A stretch of DNA of 64,000 bases from Neoscytalidium dimidiatum (Eukaryota; Ascomycota; Dothideomycetes; Botryosphaeriales; Botryosphaeriaceae): the NCBI GenBank assembly GCA_037367355.1, contig CM074705.1, positions 1,488,001 through 1,552,000 of the forward strand, read 5' to 3'. The notes beneath the pieces are model-generated. The model did no database searches. It was given only the letters and a program-made list of their open reading frames with translations, and was not told the DNA's origin. The translations under genes and the position numbers were made by a program. Positions 1-10,200 of this stretch are shown in pieces (within the stretch, counting starts at the first letter, position 1; the number at the start of each line of letters is the position of its first letter).

Positions 1-3000
1 TCTTCGCGGAGAGGCCGCAACCCCGACCAGCCGGTACTCACCACCCTTCCTCTTCGCACCCTGCCGAAACCCGCCCGTTCGATGCTAACAGCCCTGCCAC
101 CATCTTCAGTCCATCACCGCCTCGTTCTCCGTCCTCTCTCCCGACGAGACCGCCCAACAGCTCGCGACCTCCTTGAAATCTGGCCTTTCGCCCTCCGAGG
201 CCTCGGCCCGCATCCATGACCATGGCCTCAATGAACTGCCCCACGACGAGCCCGAGCCCCTTTGGCTTCGCTTCCTCAAGCAATTCCAGGAGACCCTGAT
301 ACTGTTACTGCTCGGTTCGGCCGGTGTGTCTTTGATAATGGGAAATTACGACGATGCCATAAGCATTGCCGCTGCCGTGACAATCGTGGTCTCGGTCGGC
401 TTCGTGCAGGAATACAGGTCCGAGAAGTCGCTAGAAGCTCTCAATCAGCTGGTTCCCCATTCTGCGCATGTTATCCGAAGCAACTTCCCCGCCGGTTCGC
501 GCGGGGCCTCCCCGAGGATCGGGTTTGAAAATGGCTCCGTCAGCATTCCCCTTGGTGCTATGGAAGACACTACCGCCGCTCTCGAGGCTGCAGAAGGCGC
601 TTCGATGACCATATCTGCCAGCCAGCTTGTGCCAGGAGACTTGGTTTTGTTCCATACCGGAGACCGAATCCCTGCAGATATACGCATTACCCATGCCGCT
701 GATCTGTCCATTGATGAATCGAACCTGACCGGAGAAAACGAGCCTGTCTCCAAAAGGCCGGATACTCTCGATAAAGTGTCGCGTAGCAATGGTTTTGCCT
801 CGTCGACGTCGCAGGCTCCGTTTTATGCGTCTCCGGCTACCGGCACAGTCGGAGCCGATATCCGTCTGAACGACCAAACCAACATCGCGTTCATGGGAAC
901 GCTTGTCCGTTCCGGTTATGGTCAAGGTATCGTCATTGGAACAGGAGGGAACACGGAGTTCGGCGCTATTTCCGCTTCCCTTCAAGAGATCGAGAGCCCG
1001 AGAACGCCGCTGCAGCTGTCTATGGACCGCCTCGGGAAGGATTTGAGTTACATGTCATTCGGAGTCATCTCCTTCATCATGCTGGTGGGCTTGTGGCGGG
1101 GCTGGGCTTTCCTCGATCTCTTCACAATCGGAGTTTCGCTGGCCGTCGCTGCTATTCCCGAGGGACTTCCAATCATTGTCACTGTTACCTTGGCTCTCGG
1201 GGTCTTGAGAATGTCAAAGAAAAATGCCATAGTCCGAAGGCTCCCAAGTGTCGAGACTCTGGGCTCGGTCAACGTGGTATGCACCGACAAAACAGGTAAG
1301 ACACGCAGTCATTCAAGATACCACATGTCATGCACCCGTGACAGGGAAGGCTCAGACGCTGATCTTGATACAGGCACTCTGACAACCAACCATATGACGG
1401 TCACGAAACTTTGGCATTTCGAAGACAAAGAGCCTGTAGATGTTACACGAAAACGAGATTCAACCTCCCTAGATCCAGCAACGCGTACTATTCTGCGGAT
1501 CGGAAACATCGTCAACCATGGTCGTCTCATCAGCCCTGATGCTGCCTCAAATGCAACTGCCGCTGTTCTTTCATCAACTTTGGGAGGCAGCGATGATCCC
1601 TCTAGCGCCAAAAGCCGCTGGGTTGGCCAGCCGACCGACGTCGCACTTCTGGATCTCTTGGATGAGTTTGGTGAGGATGATGTTCGCGACAGGATTGGTG
1701 CACGGCTCAATGAGACTCCTTTCAGTTCAGAGCGCAAATGGATGGGCTGCGTAGTACAGGGGAACTCCAGCCCAGAGAGCACGACTGCACCTGATGTGGC
1801 GTACATCAAGGGAGCATTGGAAAAAGTGCTGGATCGATGCGACACTTACATCACTGCCCAAGGCCGTGAGGTTGCTCTAGACGAGGCGAGGAGGCGTGAA
1901 GCAGTCTCTGCTGCCGAGCAGATGGCTCAGGATGGTCTTCGAGTCCTTGGTTTTGCAAGCGGGACCATTCGTGGATCCGCTAGCTTGAAACCACCGCACA
2001 GGAACCGCAGCGGCAATTCTTCTCCAGTGTTGGGGTCGTCAGCCGAGAAGGACGAGGATCTCTATCAAGGCCTGACCTTCGCCGGTCTTGTCGGTATGAA
2101 TGATCCGCCTCGCAAAGGTGTTGATCGCTCCATTCGCCGCCTCATGGCCGGAGGTGTCAAGGTCATCATGATCACCGGTGATGCCGAGACTACCGCCGTG
2201 GCAATTGGAAAGAGACTTGGGATGCCCATCAATCAAAACTCTTCTATCGGACCATCGGTCCTCCGCGGCGACGAGCTCGATCAGATGTCTGAAGCAGAGC
2301 TCTCCCAGGCCATCGCTACCACCACCATATTTGCACGCACGAGTCCAGAGCACAAGATGAAGATTGTGCGGGCTTTGCAGGCGCGTGGAGATGTTGTTGC
2401 TATGACTGGTGACGGCGTCAACGATGCGCCGGCCCTGAAGAAGGCTGACATAGGCATCAGCATGGGTCAGCTTGGGACTGATGTTGCTAAAGAGGCCGCG
2501 GATATGATTCTAACCGATGACAATTTCTCAACCATCCTTTCAGCCATCGAGGAAGGCAAGGGGATCTTCTACAATATCCAGAATTTCTTGACATTTCAGC
2601 TCAGTACCAGTGCTGCAGCTTTGAGTTTGGTACTAGTGAGCACGTTCCTGGGCTTTAAGAATCCGCTGAATGCCATGCAGATTCTTTGGATAAGTACGTA
2701 TATATCAATCACTGGCCCCTCGCTGGACTTCGCACTGACCTGTTTGACGCAGACATCCTCATGGATGGACCGCCTGCTCAGTCTCTTGGCGTCGAACCTG
2801 TTGACCCGGCTGTGATGTCTCGCCCTCCACGTAGCAAGACTGCTCGCGTGTTGACCCGTCCGCTCCTCCAGCGAGTCCTCACGCAGGCCTCGATTATCAT
2901 GCTTGGCACTTTAGGAGTGTATATTCATTGCATGAAAGATGGAGCCGTAACAGCGCGCGACACCACCATGACTTTTACTACTTTCGTCTTCTTCGACATG

Positions 3001-3294
3001 TTCAACGCGCTCACCTGCCGCTCCGAATCCAAAAGTATCGTCAGAGGCGAAACCAAAGTCTTCGGAAACCGGATGTTCAACTACGCGGTCATAGGTTCTC
3101 TGGTAGGCCAGATGTTCGTCATCTATTTCCCCGGCCTACAGAGTGTATTCCAGACGGAGGCGCTTTCTTTCGCTGATTTGTTCAGAATCTTTGCTCTTAC
3201 AAGCTCGGTATTTTGGGTAGATGAGGGCAGGAAGCTGTACGCCAGATTAAAACACCGGAGAGGCTTGGCGGGTAGTTATAGTGCGGCTGTATGA
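1..3294 (+). CDS. pmr1: Golgi Ca2+/Mn2+-transporting P-type ATPase (PMR1 type), 5' end off the window
   Basis: Type IIA P-type ATPase of the secretory pathway, expected to pump Ca2+ and Mn2+ into the Golgi lumen. Visible motifs are TGEN in the actuator loop (about 725-740), the PEGLP membrane motif (about 1156-1170), the phosphorylation motif DKTGTLT (1284-1295 joined to 1374 onward) and the hinge TGDGVNDAP (from 2405). TGEN rather than TGES is usual for PMR1. Exons as read: up to about 33 (uncertain), 110-1295, 1374-2693 and 2753-3294. The intron ending at 109 has a TGCTAAC branch site at 83-89. The 78-bp intron 1296-1373 splits the codon after DKT and has no in-frame stop. The intron at 2694-2752 joins ILWI to [10 protein letters not shown]. 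From 110 on the coding sequence is 3048 nt (1015 residues), close to full length for the family; only the N-terminus is missing. A low-complexity insertion of about 45 residues precedes the actuator motif LVPGDLV. Confidence 0.93.
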
Positions 3295-5468
3295 GGAGGA
3301 AGACGTGTGGTTCTGTACATTGGTAGAGGGAAGTCTTAGGAAAGCAGTGTCTGTTGGATTAGCGAGTCCAGTGCATGGTTTGCGTGTTCGGCTAAAGGTT
3401 GCGAATAGACATGTCGCTTTGATGGAATTTTAAGGAAGGATATCCGCTGTTCAAGGATAGAATCTGCTTTATATGCGTAGGTGCCTGGTGCTCTGTACAA
3501 TGATTGCCATTTGTCCCTGCAGTTATATGTAACTACCGGAAGCGTAACAGCACTATATCTGTGCAGCCCCAACTTTTTCCTAGATTCAGACTACCTGCGC
3601 CACTACTGCTCTTCCTTCCGATTCATCCGATATTCGTCAGACACCGGGCTTCCAACGTTCTCAGACTGATGCCTTAACGGCCCATCTCACAAACGATCAG
3701 ATGTTCCGTCTAATGGCAAACCAGTCGTGGCTGACATTGCTACCTACACTTAGCGTGGCTAACCAACGGCAAATCCATCGATTAAGACTCTCTCTCATGA
3801 TGGACAAAGCTGATTACATAGCTCTTGCATCGCGAAACTAGTGTGTTCAGCCAGGCCGGTTTCCCTGGATTCAATCAGCCTAGCGGACGCTAACGAGTTC
3901 CAAAGCCGGCTGACATCTCGGTATCTGAGTAGACATAGCTCACCAGATCCGTGAGACAATCCTGCCACAACGATCCTCTGCAGATGGGAAGAAAGGACGA
4001 GTTTGGTTAGCTACTAATCTGTTCACCATCAGCTGTGCCTGTCGACATTCACCAACAGACACATCTGTCTTACGCCGACAAAGACTTTTGCACGACCGTG
4101 GATACGTCTATGCTTGTTTCAGTCACGCTTTCCTACGTGCCACGAGGGTTCCCAACAACCAGGGTCGGTTCCTGCAGTCGTGCGGCCGTTTTCATTTCTA
4201 CCTACAGCCTGGAATGCATTCCAAAATTCCCCGACTCATGCAAGTGACTCCGCAACAAACGGTGCCCAGATGGCCGCTGCAATGGGATGCAGGAACGTCC
4301 TGGCGTATGCCGGTCAGTCAACGCTCCACCGCGGTCAACATACCAGGCTGTCACCCCGCAACATCCTGGGACGCTCTCGTACTTGCTGCAACTGGTTAGG
4401 CTCGAGACCAATCTGTCTTAAATACGAGATATCTCTCCATCACAGGCGTTAGTCCAAAGCCACTCCGTAACAGGCGCCGGTGACAATTGTATTTGCCTAT
4501 CTCAGCAGGTGTTGGAAGCCACTTGCTGCTCGATTGTATCCTTGTTTGACAAGTCTTCTCGTCCGTCTAAGGCTAGAGCTTCCTATTTCCCTTAAACTTG
4601 CATGAGGCTGTCCGTGACGCAACCGTGTTCGGTATGCTTACGAGAAAACTCGAGTACTGACGCCCCAAACTCAAGGACTGACGGCCCCAAGGCTTGTAGG
4701 GCCTGTCCATGGAGCTCTATGTGGCGCCTTTGTCACGCGGTGATCCTCCATTCCTCATCGTCAAGGCGGTACGGTTCGCGTTGGCATTGGAAATTGGCAG
4801 CATTCCACTTTCAACCCCTCCACCAACGACGTGGAGAAACACAACATCAGTCGAGATTCAGGCGCCCTCCTGATCTGTGTGAAATGTTACGCCGAATGAT
4901 CACGAAGGCAAGTTCCGGCCCGACTGGGCTGTGGCTGAGGCGTGGAGATCTCTCTTCGCGCCGCAGCCATAGTGGCTTAGCCACGCATGGCAGCCTCTCC
5001 ACGCCTAGAGTCAGTAGGTGATGAGTATCCACCTACGTCGCATGTGGCCCTACATCCTACACATAGAGATGTAGTTCCATTGCCATGGCGGAAACCGGTA
5101 TCCCATGTGGACGTCGGTTTACGAGTCAGATTTGAATCTTGGTCTACACGGAATCATCGGATCCAGACACGGTTCTTGACATCTGCTTGATACACTTGGA
5201 ATGTGTGGATGCGTACTGTTCATGAAGTAGATAGTCAGGGCACAACTATGGGCCGCCGTCATGACAGCTTACTCTACCCCGGCTGTCTATATCTCGAGAA
5301 TTAGCTGACTACGAGCCTCTATTGTAAGAGGTCACACTTTTCAAAAGCCAGGTGCAATACACTAATTCAGGATGAGGCACAAGATCTGTGTCAGGCAAGG
5401 GCCACCACCTTTGGCCCCTGGGAGTTCGACCAGGTGGTAATCAAACCAGTAGAAGGCATCCAGACGTG
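3295..5468. other. gene-free interval after the PMR1-type ATPase
   Basis: About 2.2 kb with only short ORFs in all frames, none with recognisable motifs or fungal splice patterns joining them. It probably holds the ATPase 3' untranslated region and upstream sequence of the cupin gene. I see no tRNA, repeat family member or transposase remnant that I could support. Confidence 0.5.
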
Positions 5469-5475
5469 TATAAAG
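5469..5475 (+). promoter_or_regulatory. probable TATA box of the cupin gene
   Basis: TATAAAG lies 226 bp upstream of the cupin start codon. From here to 5695 I find no other ATG, so the cupin ATG would be the first start in a transcript beginning about 30 bp downstream of this box. A pyrimidine-rich tract follows near 5517-5525. Confidence 0.5.
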
Positions 5476-5694
5476 CCTGGGGACTCCCACAACCTCTCGA
5501 AACCCAAGGGCGACTCTTTTTTTACACGATCTATTTGCTCTCCAGGTCATCTTCGCGGAGACCCAGAGGCTCTGCATACTTTATTGGCTCCTGCCGCTTC
5601 CGTTCCACCGTACCGCCTGGTTCCGCGGCATCAGTTTCTGTAACACCACTTCTTTCATACATCTGCACCTCTGCCATCCTGCCCAAACTTCGAT

Positions 5695-7058
5695 ATGAAC
5701 TCCAAAATAAGCCTTGCATTGGGCCTCCTGGCGGCAGGCCTGCACCACGTCGCTGCGGTTGACCAGGTTGTAAACGCGCAGTTGGTCGAGGAAACCATGA
5801 TGGCGCCCACTCGTCTCGAACGGCTCAATCTGTATCCTGCAGATAACGATACCATCTTCGACTTCTACGCCGAGCCCAACATGTCCTGGGAACCTGGCTC
5901 GGTCGTCAACGCCAACCGCGCCACATACCCATATGCTGCTGGCAACGGCATGACCATGGCATTGCTGAACCTGGGCCCTTGTTCCATGCTTCCCCCACAC
6001 TATCATCCTCGGGCAACCAACTACGTCGTCGCAATCAATGGCACGACTGACACGTACATGATCGAGGAGAACGGTGCCCGGACGGTCAAAGTGACGCTCG
6101 ATGCGGGCAAGATGACCATCTTCCCTGCCGCTAGCATCCACATGATGGAAAACAAAGGTAAGAGAGAAACTTGTCTCGTTTTATTCCTCCCTGCATTTGC
6201 ACTGTTTGCTGCTTGGCTGGTTTTGGCGCATCACTCTCCTGCTTCAGGATGCCGCTTCGGCCAGGCGTCTGCGCCCCGCCCACGTCGCACAAGACCAAAG
6301 TTTGCATTTCACTCTTTGTCACGCATCCGGCCGGCGCCGCATCCCCTCTCTGTACCGTTCTTGGTTTTAGAGCTTCCTTGGGATCTCCGATGCAGGAAGC
6401 TACTGCGCCTCTGGCGCCATTGGGGTCGGCGTCCACGCGGACACGACGACTGCCGGCAGATCAGGGGCTGTTCCCCGTCGTTACACAATGTCATTTCGAC
6501 CAACGGTGCTGTCTGTCCCCTTCGCTCCCATTTCTCTGAAGCGCGTCGGTCATGCGAGTTGCAGGGTTGAGACATCCCTGTGCGCACCAGGACAGCCTGT
6601 CACTCTGCCGCCACCCGTCTTTTCCTGACTTAACCCACTATCCACATTCCCACATCTCCAGACGTCTACCCATGCTCCCTCGTCTCGCTCTTCCAATTCC
6701 AGCACTTCCTCATTTGCCACATCCAAGACACATGCCATAGCACCTCACTTGCTGCGGCGAAATAAAAAAAAAATTATCTGGGCACACGCTAACACCGCAA
6801 TCCCAAAAAGGCTGCGAAAACGTCCAACTCGTCTCAGCACTGAACTCAGAGGATATGGGCACCGTAAACCTCGCAAACGTGCTGTTCAACTGGCTGCCGC
6901 CGGAACTGGTGGCGCCGGCTGTCGGCTACGGGCCCGCGGATCTCAACGGCACGGCGAACACTGTGCCGCCCGTGGGGACGGGAAGCATTTACGGCCGCAA
7001 GGATTGTCTGGCAAGGTGTGCCAGAGCGGGTTATAGGGTTTATGGTGAGAAGCGTTGA
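5695..7058 (+). CDS. secreted cupin-fold protein (spherulin/germin-like)
   Basis: Predicted extracellular single-cupin protein of 236 residues. Residues 1-21 form a signal peptide (LALGLLAAGLHHVAA) with cleavage likely near AAVD. The cupin core shows the metal-site pattern PPHYHPRATN, with two histidines, in the first motif. A later FPAASIHMMEN segment carries the histidine of the second motif. Exon 1 is 5695-6157 and exon 2 is 6811-7058. The splice G|GC restores NKGCENVQLVSALNSED, the usual continuation in spherulin-like proteins. The intron is 653 bp, far longer than others here, with a GTAAGA donor, a GCTAAC branch site near 6788-6793 and an AAAAAG acceptor. Family members bind metal and have varied or unknown roles (oxalate oxidase, stress proteins); no activity can be assigned. 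The exon join rests on reading-frame and family continuity. Confidence 0.82.
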
Positions 7059-7710
7059 GTCGTCGGCAGTAATTTGTCGCTCTCCAAGGCTCCTCTTCCT
7101 ATTCTTCGTGACGGTGTTCGTGCTGTTGGTCGTTTCTTTCCGAACTACCATATGTTTCTCTTCTTCTTGTCTTCACGTACTTTCATAGATTTATACGCCC
7201 ACCAGGCAGCAGAGCAATCTGAATGCATCTTTCACTCTTCGATATTCTTTGATAATGAGATCTACCAACCCGGTAGGATTTTACAGCTTTGCTCTTTAGC
7301 GATCACTTTCCCCGGATGTCGTGTGGATGAGCTTAATATTTGCCCAAAGCTGCCTGTGCGTCCACATTGCCAAAGCTCACCGACACCTGCAGCGTATCCT
7401 TCTGTCTAGCGGGATTTTCTGACTAAAATCTATGCTCTGGCCCCTTAGCACTATAAATCAGTAAACCGCGTTCCAGTCCATGCCAGCAGTCAGTACTCAA
7501 AATTGAAACATAATAGTCGGCATATACCAAGGCCGGGCAATCCGGACCGGTAACTTTTGATTATTTTTAAATGCAATGGAACATTTCGCCAGCATCATAT
7601 CTTCCAAAGACTCAGGTCCCGGTCTGATAATGGAGAACGAGTGAGCCGATCATTGGGCTGGCGAGCGGGTTAAGTTTGATACGTGCAGCACTTTTGATTA
7701 TCACTGAGCT
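7059..7710. other. intergenic, nothing recognised
   Basis: Sequence downstream of the cupin gene. It includes a pyrimidine-rich stretch around 7080-7200 and an A/T-rich segment around 7440-7580. No coding or RNA feature can be supported. Confidence 0.4.
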
Positions 7711-7923
7711 ATGTCCGCAGTTGAGGAGGCCTCTGTTGCAGCTCCAGCATGGGAACCTAAGGTCGCAAAGAAGTCACAGCCGTCACCGCAGCCAACCAAA
7801 GAATCGGAGGAGAGGAAGGAACTCTGCGACATCACTTCCGACTCCGACAATGATGCGGTCTCGCAGGGGGAAGAAGTTCAATCCAATCTGTTCCTGAGAG
7901 AGATTCGAGAACGAAGGCTATGA
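7711..7923 (+). CDS. possible small acidic protein, 70 residues (doubtful)
   Basis: An ATG-started ORF, MSAVEEASVAAPAW..., with mixed acidic and basic low-complexity composition and a Ser/Asp run (DITSDSDND). It has no recognisable domain. Immediately downstream another frame reads FENEGYDIWHFDPF before a stop, which hints at an unrecognised splice or a decayed gene, but I could not find a consistent intron. The following 800 bp is low-complexity G- and C-rich DNA. It may be an unannotated short gene, a remnant, or chance. Confidence 0.2.
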   Translation: MSAVEEASVAAPAWEPKVAKKSQPSPQPTKESEERKELCDITSDSDNDAVSQGEEVQSNLFLREIRERRL

Positions 7924-9285
7924 CATCTGGCACTTCGACCCTTTCTGATCCGCAACGGGCTCGCCGTCCAAGCTGCCGGCCGCGGTTTCCCGATCAACCC
8001 AACACTTCTTCATCCAACACCAAAAGGTGCCCCAATCAACGTCAACTCCTCGCACACGCCTCCCCCCCCCCAAAAGACTCGCCATCTCCCCAAGCGTAAC
8101 ACCGACACCGACACCGCCGGAAAAAGGATATCCTAACCCACTTCCCTTGACACCGCCGTCCACGGCCCCCCTGCGCCGCGCTCGGCACTCGACGCGTCGA
8201 ATCCTCCGTCCATCGTCGCTGCGCCCGACCTCGCCGGCCTTCGCCGATGCGCTGGGTGCGTGTTGTGACCAACTGCTGCGTTGGGCGCGCCCGCGTGTGG
8301 ATCGATCGGGCGGTCGTTGCCGCCGGCGATGGAGGCGTATTTGCGGGGTTTCGAGCACGCGATCGCCGAGATGGGGAGGCGGTGTTTCGGGGGCGTTAGA
8401 TGGGGGTGGGGAGGGGGTGGTGATGGAGGGGCAGGAGGGTGAGTGGGGGTTTTTTTTTTTTTTTTTGGCAAAGGTGTGTAGGTTTCGGTTGAGCAAGAGG
8501 GGGAGGGCGCTGGCGGCGAGGGAAAGGAGGGGGAGAGGGGGATGTGAGGGTTTTGTCTTCCTTGTCGTCATCGTCATCCACGCTATCGCGAGAGACTGGA
8601 AGGAGGGCGGAGGAGGGAGTGAGAGAGTTGAGAGGGAAGAGTGTGCTGCTGTAGAAAGTGGGTGTGGAAGCAAGGGTGGTATGAATGCTGGCTCGAAGGA
8701 CATGCGGACGGTAGCTGGTGGAAGGACTGGGGATATGTGAGAAGTGTCTATATTTTCCGCCGTGCCGCCGAATTCGCTGGGCATTTTCGGAAGGTGATAG
8801 GAGCTCGTTTTTAGGTTGTTCGCATCCCACTGGAGACACACGCCCTCTTAAAGAACTTCGGCGTAGATAAAGCAGCTTCCATCTTGAATTTACCTGGCAG
8901 AGCCACTTCAAAACATAAACTCGGTCATGGTTAAAATTATTTATCATGTCTTCTAGTCATAGGAATCTAAAAGAACATCTGAGCTTGAACTTATGGCGGA
9001 CGTTCGCGTCCGGACGGCTGCCTCAACCTCATTTTTTCTCCTCGCGGCTACTATGACACGAGAACAAGGTGGCCCGTTTTCTCAAGCAATGAGAACGGAT
9101 TGTTTTTTGCGTCTTCCAGTGCGAATATACAAGGGCTTACACAAAGCACAAAACGGCTTTACCGGACTTAAAAGTTCCCCGACGTCATCGCCGTCCCCAC
9201 CACCCCTGCACTTCCGAAGCAAAAAGGAACAACACCACCGCACGACACCCGTTTCATTCCTTCCACACGGCCCAATCGCGCACCA
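7924..9285. other. intergenic, strand-asymmetric low-complexity DNA
   Basis: From about 8390 to 8660 the plus strand is strongly G-rich, with many GGGG runs around 8400-8450 and a run of T at about 8451-8466. Before that it is C-rich (8 or more C at about 8065). Long ORFs in several frames and both strands follow from this composition and lack domain signals. A copy of the palindrome CGTCCGGACG lies at 9007-9016. The promoter of the SDR gene should be in the last few hundred bases. Confidence 0.45.
9007..9028. repeat. partial copy of the fold-back repeat (right arm)
   Basis: Contains CGTCCGGACG followed by GCTGCCTCAACC, matching the right arm of the complete fold-back element at 30801-30873 with one change (C for T in the CTTCAA part). 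A proper left arm is not evident upstream; instead GCGGACG-TTCG-CGTCCGG forms a tight hairpin with a TTCG loop. It lies about 260 bp upstream of the SDR start codon. Confidence 0.5.
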
Positions 9286-9654
9286 ATGGCCTCGGCGCCG
9301 ACCGACAAGCCCATGAACTACCTCATCACCGGCGCCGCGCGCGGCATCGGCCGCGGCCTGACGCGCAACCTGCTCGCGCGGGGCCACCGCGTCTACCTGC
9401 TCGACTCCAACAAGCCCGAGCTCGAGCACACGCTCTCCCTGGCGCCGGCCTGGGCCAAGCCGCACCCGGCCTCTCCCTCTTCCTCCCCGTCCGGCGACGC
9501 CCCTGCCTTCGCCGGCACCGTCGTCGACCTCGCCGACCGCGCCGCCCTCCGGGCCGCCGTCGCCGACGCGTCCGCCTTCTTCGGCGGCCGCCTGGACGTG
9601 CTGGTCAACAACGCCTTCGCGACGCCGCACGTCTGGAGCGCGGGGCGCGCCGCG

Positions 9655-9690
<36 letters not shown>

Positions 9691-10200
9691 GCCGACGCCG
9701 CGGCCGCGGTCGAGCGCGAGTGGGACGCCAAGATCGCGGTCGGGCTGACGGCCCCGTTCCTGCTGGCGCGGTGCTGCGCGCCGCTGCTGAGGGCGGCCGG
9801 GGCGGAGGGCGGGCCCGGGTGCATCGTGAACGTGGCGTCGACGCGCGCGCACCAGGCCGAGGAGAACCACGAGGGGTACAGCGCCGCGAAGGCCGGGCTG
9901 CTGGGCTTGACGAGGAGCTTGGCGGTGTCGTTCGGGGCCAGGGGCGGGATCAGGGTCAATGCCGTGTCGCCGGGCTGGATCGACGTGGATGATGAGAATG
10001 CGGAGGCGGACAGGGAGGGGAGGAGGTGGGGCCAGGGGCTGGGGGAGGCGGATCATAGCTGGCATCCGGTTGGGAGGGTGGGTAGGGTGGAGGATGTGGT
10101 GAGGGCGGTGTTGTTTCTTGCGGAGAGCGGGTTCGTGACGGGGGAGGAGATTATACTGGATGGTGGCGTGTCGAGGAAGATGGTGTACCCGGAAGAATAA
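9286..10200 (+). CDS. short-chain dehydrogenase/reductase (SDR), NAD(P)-dependent
   Basis: Single-exon gene for a 304-residue classical SDR. The cofactor motif TGAARGIG lies near residue 15, and NNA (LVNNAF) follows beta-4. The catalytic Ser is in VNVASTRAH and the Tyr-Lys pair in YSAAKAG. A C-terminal SPGWIDV ... GEEIILDGGVSRKM matches the usual SDR tail. A run of 11 aspartates (GAC repeats at about 9655-9688) interrupts the segment between NNAFATPHVW and the next helix, a surface position that family members normally have much shorter. The substrate cannot be read from sequence. Codon use is strongly biased to G/C at third positions. No neighbouring gene points to a pathway. Confidence 0.88.

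Noticed and set aside
8027..8740. 237-codon plus-strand ORF and its minus-strand counterparts
   Set aside because: Pro/Arg/Gly-rich, produced by C- and G-rich low-complexity DNA; no splice or domain support.
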